Source: Emticicia sp. (GTDB taxonomy: Bacteria > Bacteroidota > Bacteroidia > Cytophagales > Spirosomataceae). Taken from it: DNA of 55,356 nucleotides. The notes under the pieces are model-generated. The model was not told the DNA's origin. It worked only from the letters and a program-made list of their open reading frames with translations, and made no database searches. Numbering within the stretch: the stretch's first letter is position 1; the number at the start of each line of letters is the position of its first letter. This document shows, in pieces, positions 32,204 to 40,057 of this stretch. The stretch spans positions 1 through 55,356 of the forward strand of contig JAFEIL010000306.1 in NCBI GenBank assembly GCA_017495105.1, read 5' to 3'. Position numbers and translations under genes: made by a program.

Positions 32204-33476
32204 TATTTTTTATTCTTCTAAGTTTTTGGCCTTTAAGGGTATGGTTATGATTTGTTTGACTTATTTCGACCGTAAAAATATTGTTTTTTTTGAGTAATTC
32301 TTGAATCGCTCCGCAAGCCATTTGAAATGACTCTTCGTTCTTACTTTTTGTGTAAAGGATTAAGCGATGAGGCTCAGTTTGAATCAAAGCGTAATCAATG
32401 ATGGTATTATCGGACAAAATAATAGCACGTCTGAAAAAGTCAGGAAAAATTTTAACTTCCTGATTTTCAATATTCCTGAAAATTAAAATATCATCAGAAC
32501 GTCCTTCGATAGCTTCAATGGCCATCAATTTACTACCGCACGAGCAACTTGCTTTTTCTTGAATAATGTCGTTTAGTTCGTATCTAATTATCGGCTGTGA
32601 ACGCCGCCTCAAATCGGTGATAATTGGGTGAAATCTATTTAGCTCTTTGTCGATAAATTTCTTTTCGATTATCAGAAAATCTTCGTTGAAATGCAGCGTT
32701 CCATATTCGCACGTACTGGCCAAAAAACCTTCAGTACATTGATAAACTTGATGAATGGTTTGTTTAAAAACATTCGTCAGATAGACCTTATCTTCTGGCG
32801 TTAAAACTTCCGCTACTGAAATAATCTTTATAGGATTTATGACTAATTTGTTTGCCTCAATCGCATTGGCTAATTCTAGCAACATACTTGGTTGTGCTAC
32901 CAAAATGCTTGGCTGTAAGGTATTTAGGCGTTCAATATGAAAGTCAGTACTATTGAGCAAATCAAAAAAATGAAATGCCAATAATTTTGACTTTACCGAA
33001 TCATAAAGATTATTGTTGGCACGTAAAAAGAACGCAATGCTTCGTTTTTTTAATGAAAACCCCAGAACTCTATCCAACACTAAAGCTACCCAATAGGCTC
33101 GTTCTTTTTCGCTTGCCAAAAACAAGCCTCGGTTTCCACTCGTACCCGACGATAAACCTACCGTAATGCCCTTAATAGTCGGCGAAAAATCTCGATTTTC
33201 TTCCGATTTTATCGCAACCGCTAATGCTTCTTCTAATCTGATGTTCACTGTATTGATGCTATCAAAATTGGCCATAAAAATGGCTTTATTGATGATAGGA
33301 AATGCACCGAAACCACTTTTCTTCTGTGTAAAAGGCTTATAAAACAAGTTTGTGGAGCAATGCTGAATGAGTTTTTTTATTATCCAATTTCGTCTAAAAT
33401 AAAAGTGATGGACATAAAGCCATTTCGATAGTTTTATTTCTACAAAATAATATAAAATGGCTAATTTAAAGGACAT
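32184..33476 (-). CDS. Adenylate-forming enzyme (F390 synthetase-related / PaaK-like)
   Basis: 430 residues from ATG 33476, which overlaps the MBL gene by 11 bp; a longer frame from 33536 runs deep into that gene. The ATP phosphate loop is VGLSSGTSGNRGLF (about 106-119). Later come a QCTEGFLASTCEYG segment, a CSCGSK pair probably holding zinc, and EGRSDDIL. The C-terminal TLKGQKLRRI carries the family lysine. This group (F390 synthetase-related, related to phenylacetate-CoA ligases) activates carboxylates as acyl-adenylates. In the cluster it would activate the acid made or used by the KAS III protein. Confidence 0.82.
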   Translation of the reverse strand: MSFKLAILYYFVEIKLSKWLYVHHFYFRRNWIIKKLIQHCSTNLFYKPFTQKKSGFGAFPIINKAIFMANFDSINTVNIRLEEALAVAIKSEENRDFSPTIKGITVGLSSGTSGNRGLFLASEKERAYWVALVLDRVLGFSLKKRSIAFFLRANNNLYDSVKSKLLAFHFFDLLNSTDFHIERLNTLQPSILVAQPSMLLELANAIEANKLVINPIKIISVAEVLTPEDKVYLTNVFKQTIHQVYQCTEGFLASTCEYGTLHFNEDFLIIEKKFIDKELNRFHPIITDLRRRSQPIIRYELNDIIQEKASCSCGSKLMAIEAIEGRSDDILIFRNIENQEVKIFPDFFRRAIILSDNTIIDYALIQTEPHRLILYTKSKNEESFQMACGAIQELLKKNNIFTVEISQTNHNHTLKGQKLRRIKNNVRKTN

Positions 33477-34314
33477 TGAGGTCGTAATTATTTGAAACAA
33501 GAGCCGACGTTGTGGCCGAGCAATGCGTAGGCACAATTGTTATCTCTGGAAATTTTTTATAAAATAAATTTACTTTCTGAAGGCTATCTTTGAAGTCTCG
33601 CCAAGAATCAAAAAACAACTTGACGATTGCTGGCGGAAGTAACATCTCTTCGTAAGATTTCCTGTTCCAGCAAGCATCAGCAATCAGAAAATACTGCTGT
33701 TTTAATGTCTTCAATTCTACACCGATTTGACCCGCAGCGTGGCCAGGTAAATCATAAATTAGTAAAGAATCATCATTGAATAAATCATGTTTTTTGCCAA
33801 ATATTTCATCGTTGAGTGGCATTCCGTAATCTTCAATAATTCTTAGTCTTTTTTCAAAATTTTTAGGTACTAGGTCCTTCAAAATTGCTTTGCTGAAAGC
33901 CCAAAATGTACTGATTTCTTTATATTGCTTGAACGCCGTACGTGAACAATAGAAAGTTGCTTCATCAAAATCTTTTAGCCCAGCTACGTGGTCGGCGTGA
34001 AAATGGGTAATGATAATGTGCTTAATATCAGCAGGTTTAATGCCGAAATGTTTGAGTTGATTCTTTATTTCGTCTGCTTCGGTCACAAAAACCTTAGTTA
34101 TATTGGCATAGAATTTATTCGGATATCTTTTCGTACATGTATAAAAACGTTTTGTGTAACCGGTATCATACAAAATCCAACCTTGTTCGGGGTGTTGAAT
34201 TAACCCAAATAAGGCATGAAACTTGATTTCTTCATTGGCTTCGCCTCTAATGCTATGACTTTCTTTGGCCTTGCAAAAACCTGCATATCCAAGAAATAAT
34301 TTGACTTCTTTCAT
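33466..34314 (-). CDS. MBL-fold hydrolase resembling N-acyl homoserine lactonases
   Basis: 282 residues. Metallo-beta-lactamase motif His104-x-His106-x-Asp108-His109 (THFHADHVAGL), then a further His in LPGHAAGQIGV and an Asp in LIADACWN, giving a two-metal site. The opening LYDTGYTKRF and overall length match the AHL-lactonase/AttM-like group, which opens lactone rings; thioesters and phosphodiesters are other possibilities. It is second in the six-gene cluster, 30 bp after the dehydrogenase, and overlaps the next gene. In this context a lactone or thioester intermediate is a reasonable substrate, but that is inference. Confidence 0.85.
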   Translation of the reverse strand: MKEVKLFLGYAGFCKAKESHSIRGEANEEIKFHALFGLIQHPEQGWILYDTGYTKRFYTCTKRYPNKFYANITKVFVTEADEIKNQLKHFGIKPADIKHIIITHFHADHVAGLKDFDEATFYCSRTAFKQYKEISTFWAFSKAILKDLVPKNFEKRLRIIEDYGMPLNDEIFGKKHDLFNDDSLLIYDLPGHAAGQIGVELKTLKQQYFLIADACWNRKSYEEMLLPPAIVKLFFDSWRDFKDSLQKVNLFYKKFPEITIVPTHCSATTSALVSNNYDLNVL

Positions 34315-34344
34315 TAATAATAAAAAAAATTTGACTGCTGATTG

Positions 34345-35331
34345 TTAACAGTTGACTTTTCTATACCAACTCACAAACTCAGCAATGGCTTCATCAGTCG
34401 ATATTTTTGGAGAATATCCTAGAAGCGATTTGGCCTTAGAAATATCCATTGTAAATGATTTTGCTAAAATTCCTACACCATATGTAGTTAAAGCTGGTTC
34501 TTTATAGTTTGTTAATTTTGCTTTCAATTCCATGATTTGAGAAACAAACCTTACCACTGAGTACGGGACTTTCTGTTTATTCATTTCATGGCCCAAAAGC
34601 GTAAGTACTTTTTCAATCGTTTCCCAAAGCTGTACTGGCTCACCGTTTGTGATGTTATAAGTCTGATTGAGTCCCGTATCGCCAATAAACAACGCAAGTT
34701 CAATCGAATCAGCCACATTGGCGAGCGAGGTCAAATCTACAATATTTTTTCCATCGCCAATGATTTTTAGTTTTCCTTCTTTAAAAGCCCTAATTAATCG
34801 AGGCATAATAATGGTATCCCCACGGCCAATCAATGCTCTTGGCCTCAAAGTTACGAACGGAATACCCGATTTTTCTAAAGCCAACTCTGCCTCATATTTT
34901 GTTTTTGAATAGGCATTGACAAAAGCTGTTGGTAGTTGCTCAGATTCTTTTACATCAAATCGGTCTTGGCCATTGAAGTACAAACTTGGAGTCGAAACAA
35001 ATACAAAACGCTTCAAATTATGTATTTTTCCAGCGTTTATCAAATTATTCATAGAGAAAACGTTGGCTTTTTCAAACTCACTATATTTACCCCAAGGTGA
35101 TGAAAGTGCTGCCGCATGAATGATGTAATCAACTTTTTTGACCAATCCTGAAACAAAATCAGTATTTTCCAAATCGCCAAGTAGGTAATTAACTTTGCTG
35201 TGTTCAACAAAATGTGTTGGTCTAATTACTCGTCCAGTAGCTATGATTTTTTCTATTTTTGGATTTTCAATAAGCTGTTCTAAAGTCCGAAATCCTAGAC
35301 CACCGGTTGCTCCTGTAAGCAGAATCTTCAT
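34345..35331 (-). CDS. NAD(P)-dependent epimerase/dehydratase family (3-beta-HSD-like SDR)
   Basis: 328 residues, extended short-chain dehydrogenase. N-terminal Rossmann motif LLTGATGGLG (4-13), catalytic Ser/Thr in FVSTPSLYF (about 111-119) and Tyr141-x3-Lys145 (AYSKTKYEAE). RPRALIGRGD is typical of the 3-beta-hydroxysteroid dehydrogenase-like branch, to which OleD also belongs. It probably reduces a beta-keto group or oxidises a secondary alcohol. It is the first transcribed gene of the six-gene minus-strand cluster; upstream of it (35332-35569) is the divergent promoter region shared with the aspartyl protease gene. Confidence 0.87.
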   Translation of the reverse strand: MKILLTGATGGLGFRTLEQLIENPKIEKIIATGRVIRPTHFVEHSKVNYLLGDLENTDFVSGLVKKVDYIIHAAALSSPWGKYSEFEKANVFSMNNLINAGKIHNLKRFVFVSTPSLYFNGQDRFDVKESEQLPTAFVNAYSKTKYEAELALEKSGIPFVTLRPRALIGRGDTIIMPRLIRAFKEGKLKIIGDGKNIVDLTSLANVADSIELALFIGDTGLNQTYNITNGEPVQLWETIEKVLTLLGHEMNKQKVPYSVVRFVSQIMELKAKLTNYKEPALTTYGVGILAKSFTMDISKAKSLLGYSPKISTDEAIAEFVSWYRKVNC

Positions 35332-35569
35332 CGACAGAAACTTGTTTTAAATGACTATAAAAATAAAATTTTATTTCTCTAAAAATTGCAAGCTAATTCT
35401 TGTTTAAGACTTTTTATGAGAAATATCTTAAAAATGTCTAATATAATGTTTTTTTGAGCTTTTTTCTTGAAAATAATCAGAAAATAAATATTAAACTTCA
35501 TACTATTTTCTGTAAATTCGTAATGAGGTTCGTGAAGAAACAATATTTTTCCTTAAAATCGAAATAGCT

Positions 35570-36841
35570 ATGGAAAACTTATCCAAACTCCGTATGATAG
35601 CTATCTTATTGATAATCAGTCAATTGACTTTTGCTCAAAAAGACAGAAAGAAAGATGACCGCTACGGTTATCATTTTCGAGGAAAACATCAGAAAATTGC
35701 TAAATTTAACTTTGACTTACACGCTAATCTCATCGTCCTGAAAGCTCAACTTGATGGCTCAGATACACTTCGTTTTATACTTGATACAGGCGTTAGTTCA
35801 ACAATCATTACCGACCCCAAACGAGCATTGACTTTGGGGGTTCAATACGTGCGTCGTGTAAAAATTGCAGGTGCTGGCGAAGGAGAGCCTCTCATGGCTA
35901 ATGTATCAATTGGTCATACAATCCGAATCGGAGATGTGATTGCTCGTCAGCAAAGTTTGGTAGTTTTAGATAATGATGTCCTACAATTATCAGAGTTTTT
36001 GGGCGTACCGATTCACGGCATCTTTGGACATGATATTTTTAGCAATTTTGTCGTCACAATTGATTTTGAAAATAAAAAACTAACACTCACCGACCCTAAA
36101 AAATTCAAGTACAAAAAATCAATGGGTACCCAATATCCTATTGTTTTGACTCAGTCGAAGCCATATACTGATGCGATTGCGATGGTGAGCAACGACCAAA
36201 AACTTATTCCGATGCGATTAGTTATCGATACAGGTGCGGGCCATGCACTCTTGCTAAATGCGGGCGAAAAAGAACCGATTCATCTCCCCGATAGAGTCAT
36301 GCGTGCAAATTTAGGACGTGGACTGAATGGTGAAATCAACGGAAATATTGGTCGTGTCGATAAAATCAAGATGGGAAGTATCGAAATGAAAAACATTTTG
36401 GCTTCGTTTCCGGATAGTTTATCATTTAGTATGAAATTCACTGCGGATGATACCAAACGTCAAGGTAGTATAGGTTGTGAATTATTGCGTCGCTTCACCG
36501 TAACGCTCAATTATCGTGATGGCTACATGATTATGAAGCCTTTACGAAACCGCATGAAAGAAACATTTGAGCACGATATGAGTGGCTTGGATTTACGTGC
36601 CAAAGGAACAGATTTTGACCAATATGTGGTGAATAAAGTTATAGAAGGCTCTCCAGCCGACGCTGCGGGTTTAGAAGAAGGCGACGAATTGATTTTTGTG
36701 AATAATCAGAATGTGAAAGACATGAGTATCAGCGAAATATACAAAATTCTATCACGTAAGGAAGGCAAGGAAGTGGAGTTTTTCTTCAGAAGAAAAGGAG
36801 AATTGAAAGTAGCAACATTCAATTTGAAACGAATGATTTAA
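35570..36841 (+). CDS. Exported retropepsin-like aspartyl protease with PDZ domain
   Basis: 423 residues with signal peptide about 1-22 (SQLTFAQ). Two aspartyl protease halves are present, with Asp72-Thr-Gly (RFILDTGVSST) and Asp220-Thr-Gly (LVIDTGAGHA). A C-terminal PDZ domain follows (about 340-420: VVNKVIEGSPADAAGLEEGD and FVNNQNVKDMS). Both DTG motifs lie in one chain, so it can form a pepsin-like site without dimerisation. This layout is common in Bacteroidota and its substrates are mostly unknown. It is followed by a hairpin and a convergent nuclease gene. Confidence 0.85.
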   Translation: MENLSKLRMIAILLIISQLTFAQKDRKKDDRYGYHFRGKHQKIAKFNFDLHANLIVLKAQLDGSDTLRFILDTGVSSTIITDPKRALTLGVQYVRRVKIAGAGEGEPLMANVSIGHTIRIGDVIARQQSLVVLDNDVLQLSEFLGVPIHGIFGHDIFSNFVVTIDFENKKLTLTDPKKFKYKKSMGTQYPIVLTQSKPYTDAIAMVSNDQKLIPMRLVIDTGAGHALLLNAGEKEPIHLPDRVMRANLGRGLNGEINGNIGRVDKIKMGSIEMKNILASFPDSLSFSMKFTADDTKRQGSIGCELLRRFTVTLNYRDGYMIMKPLRNRMKETFEHDMSGLDLRAKGTDFDQYVVNKVIEGSPADAAGLEEGDELIFVNNQNVKDMSISEIYKILSRKEGKEVEFFFRRKGELKVATFNLKRMI

Positions 36842-36852
36842 GAAGTTTAAGG

Positions 36853-36877
36853 AAGCCTTCACTTGAAGCGAAGGCTT
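36853..36877. terminator. Hairpin between convergent genes
   Basis: AAGCCTTC (36853-36860) pairs perfectly with GAAGGCTT (36870-36877) around a 9-nt loop. It lies 12 bp after the protease stop and 13 bp before the nuclease stop, a likely shared terminator, though the T tract is short. Confidence 0.55.
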
Positions 36878-36889
36878 GTTTATGATGTA

Positions 36890-37951
36890 CTATTGAATCT
36901 TTGTCCAATCGCTCCAACTGCTATTTGCTTCAAGTTTTGTTTGAATATCTGCAGGAAGTTTTGCAAAGAAATCTAAGCTTGTAGCTTTTTCAACCTCATC
37001 TACCGAAACTACATAACTATTCATTCTTTTGCCAAAAAGTGATTCATTTGGCAATAAAAATGCTATCATACGAGGTTTTTTGTTAGATTTTGGCTGATAA
37101 AACAGTACAATCTTATAAAAATACTCTGGTACAGCCACATTATTATACCGCCCGATTGTCGGCAAACCTTTTCTTAAAACAGGGCCAGTTACAACAAAAA
37201 CTTCCTCATCTCTCACCGCCCATCCACGTACTCTTTCTTCAATGTTTTCCCAAATTCCACGATTAAAATCAGGCACTTGTGGACAAATATTACTCATAAA
37301 AAAAGTTTCGTTCATTAAATCTTGGCAGCATTTAAAATCTGCAGCGGGTAGCATGTGTCCACGGTCGTAGCCTGTATTGCTATAATCGCCAGTAAGAGCT
37401 GAATTGTCTTTTACTTTACGGTCAGGAATAAATTGGTTTCCAGCTCTATTTGCAATTCCCTTCGTATATTCTCCACGAAGTTTATATGCTACCCAAGCAG
37501 GTACTTCGTATTCTTCTTCGTAGCGAAGTGTGTAATTTTTGTGCTTAATAATTTCGTCAACATTACGAATAGCAGGAAGTGCAAAATCAGGAATTTCACC
37601 ATTATCGCTACTTCCTTCTTGCGTATCAGAATTAAAAACTTTGTCTTTTATTCTATCAAAAATCGACGAATCATCTTCTTTTTCTTGCTTATCATTACTT
37701 TTTTGTTTGGTTTTTATATTACTTGCCGTTGCTACATCGTCGTACTTTTCATCGCCTTTAGTAGCGGTTGCTTCGATATCTGGTTCTGGTGATTTATATG
37801 GATTTTTATCTTCTGAGGTTGAGTTTGTTGATTCAAAAACCCCAGTAACGATTTTCCAAAGACTATCAATTGGACCTGATTTTTCTTTGAAATAAAGAAA
37901 ATATCCAATGCTAAAAAATATTAAAATAAGAATTATACGATTAGATTTCAT
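36890..37951 (-). CDS. Membrane-anchored DNA/RNA non-specific endonuclease (NUC1, DRGH type)
   Basis: 353 residues. An N-terminal membrane helix (about 5-20) is followed by a low-complexity acidic and lysine-rich linker (about 40-120). The beta-beta-alpha-metal nuclease domain (about 130-350) has the catalytic motif Asp196-Arg-Gly-His199 in GYDRGHMLPAAD, then ETFFMSNICPQVPDFNRGIW with the metal-binding Asn and IEERVRGWA. It should degrade DNA and RNA outside the cytosol, for nutrition or defence. The anchored form with a long linker is common in Bacteroidota. Confidence 0.9.
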   Translation of the reverse strand: MKSNRIILILIFFSIGYFLYFKEKSGPIDSLWKIVTGVFESTNSTSEDKNPYKSPEPDIEATATKGDEKYDDVATASNIKTKQKSNDKQEKEDDSSIFDRIKDKVFNSDTQEGSSDNGEIPDFALPAIRNVDEIIKHKNYTLRYEEEYEVPAWVAYKLRGEYTKGIANRAGNQFIPDRKVKDNSALTGDYSNTGYDRGHMLPAADFKCCQDLMNETFFMSNICPQVPDFNRGIWENIEERVRGWAVRDEEVFVVTGPVLRKGLPTIGRYNNVAVPEYFYKIVLFYQPKSNKKPRMIAFLLPNESLFGKRMNSYVVSVDEVEKATSLDFFAKLPADIQTKLEANSSWSDWTKIQ

Positions 37952-38092
37952 GAACCTTTAATTAAGCCTTTCCTATCAGAGAGGGTTTGGTGAGGATTTT
38001 TTTGCAAGTTTACAACAAAACACATCAAATTGTTGCTTTTCTTGAAATATTAAAATTTTTTAAAAACTTAGTTTCAAATCATTTTTTGCTTA

Positions 38093-38100
38093 TATCTTTG
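38093..38100 (+). promoter_or_regulatory. -7 box for the sugar locus
   Basis: TATCTTTG is an exact TANNTTTG match 25 bp before the ATG at 38126. A TTTC rather than TTTG occurs about 20 bp upstream. Confidence 0.5.
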
Positions 38101-38125
38101 TTATATTAACCTTAATTTATCAATA

Positions 38126-39949
38126 ATGACGCAAAACATCATTAAAAAAATCATTTTTTGTAGCCTTTGGGCAAGTACAACTTACGCCCAACAAACGCTT
38201 CCACTTAATGATTTGTCCGCGTTTCGCCCAATCAAAGAAAATTGGAGTATAGTTGGCGGTATCACTGCAAGTATCAATCAAACAAATATAACCACAACTG
38301 AAGCTGGCACAGGAATTTTATCATGCAAGCACGAAATCGGGAAGTATGGCATTGAAAAAGATATTGTGACCATAATGGAACACGGAGATTTAGATCTTGA
38401 TCTTGATTTCATGATGGCAAAAGGCTCTAATTCGGGCATTTATTTACAAGGCCGTTACGAAATTCAGCTGAATGATAGTTGGGGAAAGAAAAATCCAAAA
38501 TTTGGTGATTCTGGAGGAATTTATGAGCGTTGGGACGAATCAAAACCTGAAGGCTCGAAAGGTTATCAAGGTATCGCTCCACGCTTAAATGTAGCAAAAG
38601 CACCAGGTTTATGGCAAAATATCAAAATTTCCTTTCAAGCACCACGCTTTGATGCCACAGGAAAAAAAAATAGCGATGCCAAAATTTTGTCAATTATCTT
38701 GAATGGTGTTTTGATTCACGAAAATGTCGAACTTACAGGCCCGACTCGTGGAGCTTTGGTAGATAACGAAGTTTCGAAAGGGCCATTACGTTTTCAAGGC
38801 GACCACGGAAATGTGGCTTTTCGCAATATTAAATACAAAAGTTTTAATCAAAAATCTCTTACTTTTAAAGATTTGAAATTTGGTGTTTATAAAGGAAATT
38901 TCCGAACAGTTGCTGACATTGAGAAAATCAAACCTGAAACAAGTGGAAATGTTGCCCTCCTAAATTGGAATGTGAGCAATGCTGAAAATGAGTTTGCAGT
39001 AAAATATGTTGGCAAAATCAATGTGCCAGATGCTGGAAAATATACTTTTACGGCCATTCACGGTGGAAACACCCAATTGAAAATCAACGGAGTAGATGCT
39101 TTCAAAAATGGCTGGTTAAATTCGGGTGAAAGTCGCCAAACAATGATTGAGCTTCCAGCGGGCGATGTTGATTTTGAAATGTATTATTGGAAAGCCGATG
39201 GTTGGTTAGCACCAGCTTTGGGGCTTTATGCCGAATCAGCAACGATTCGTAAGCAAGCACTTCACTACGCAAACTCTACTTTGGTGGCTAATCCAACTTC
39301 ACCAATCATGCTCAGCCCTGCTACTGAGCCTGTGGTTTTTCGTTCATTCATGGATATTCGTGAAGGCCAAAAAGGCAAACGAGTTGTTCACGCAGTTTCA
39401 GTCGGGAACAAAGAAAATATCCACTATACTTATGATTTAGACAACGCTGCTTTGTTCCAAATTTGGAAAGGTGGTTTTTTGAATACTACGCCAATGTGGA
39501 ACGACCGTGGTGATGGTAGTTCAAAACCATTGGGAAGTTTGACTGCTCTCAGTGATGCCCCACTTTTGAATGTGCTGAGTTCTGTTACTGCTTTATGGAG
39601 TGAATTAGATGCTACTTTTCGCCCACGTGGATATGAATTAGATGAAGCAGGCCATCCAACATTTAAGTATGATTACGCAGGCTTAAACATTTCGGATAAA
39701 AGTATACCAAGTGAAGACGGCAAAATGTTTAAGCGTGAGATTATGGTAAAAGGTTCATCAGCAAATCTTTACGCAAGATTAGCAGTTGCACAAAATATCA
39801 CAAAGTTGAGTGATGGTATGTATATTATCGGTGAAAACAGCTACTATATAAAAGTAATCGAAGGTACACCGAGCATTCGCGAGTCGGCAGGAATGAAAGA
39901 ATTGGTACTTCCTGTGGGTGAGAAAATTACCTATTCGATTATTTGGTAG
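38126..39949 (+). CDS. Exported DUF1080 (3-keto-disaccharide hydrolase) protein with PA14-like and third domain
   Basis: 607 residues with a signal peptide (about 1-22, ASTTYAQQ). Residues about 28-240 are a DUF1080 beta-sandwich: KGSNSGIYLQGRYEIQLND and GIAPRLNVAKAPGLWQNIKI. About 255-375 is PA14-like: VPDAGKYTFTAIHGGNTQLKING, then FEMYYWKADGWLAPALGLY. The remainder (about 390-607) is a beta-rich domain with YDLDNAALFQIWKGGFLNTTPMW. This last part resembles the N-terminal unit often fused to membrane-bound dehydrogenases. Some DUF1080 proteins cleave 3-keto-glycosides. The next gene is a sugar-dehydrogenase-like protein with a cytochrome c tail; both probably act in the periplasm on the same compound. 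Confidence 0.82.
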   Translation: MTQNIIKKIIFCSLWASTTYAQQTLPLNDLSAFRPIKENWSIVGGITASINQTNITTTEAGTGILSCKHEIGKYGIEKDIVTIMEHGDLDLDLDFMMAKGSNSGIYLQGRYEIQLNDSWGKKNPKFGDSGGIYERWDESKPEGSKGYQGIAPRLNVAKAPGLWQNIKISFQAPRFDATGKKNSDAKILSIILNGVLIHENVELTGPTRGALVDNEVSKGPLRFQGDHGNVAFRNIKYKSFNQKSLTFKDLKFGVYKGNFRTVADIEKIKPETSGNVALLNWNVSNAENEFAVKYVGKINVPDAGKYTFTAIHGGNTQLKINGVDAFKNGWLNSGESRQTMIELPAGDVDFEMYYWKADGWLAPALGLYAESATIRKQALHYANSTLVANPTSPIMLSPATEPVVFRSFMDIREGQKGKRVVHAVSVGNKENIHYTYDLDNAALFQIWKGGFLNTTPMWNDRGDGSSKPLGSLTALSDAPLLNVLSSVTALWSELDATFRPRGYELDEAGHPTFKYDYAGLNISDKSIPSEDGKMFKREIMVKGSSANLYARLAVAQNITKLSDGMYIIGENSYYIKVIEGTPSIRESAGMKELVLPVGEKITYSIIW

Positions 39950-40017
39950 ATACTCAGATAAAGTAATAGTTTGTAATCAAAATGCTTTTAATAATGCTTA
40001 AATTTTGAATAAAAAAT

Positions 40018-40048
40018 GCTAAAAGCGTATGGCTTAAAGCATATAGCG
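40018..40048. repeat. GCTTAAAGC-type dispersed repeat, locus C
   Basis: GCTAAAAGCGTATGG, CTTAAAGCATATAGCG: the same words as at 13675 and 17471, here 9 bp before the ATG at 40058 and partly readable as codons of a spurious longer start. Confidence 0.5.
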
Positions 40049-40057
40049 AATAAAAAA

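Noticed and set aside
28988-35331. A standard OleABCD olefin cluster
   Set aside because: No alpha/beta-hydrolase (OleB), and the ligase is of the F390-synthetase-related rather than OleC type; only the chemical logic is similar.
37433-37895. Two 118- to 119-aa plus-strand frames
   Set aside because: Both are antisense to the low-complexity linker of the nuclease gene, which gives long open frames by composition.
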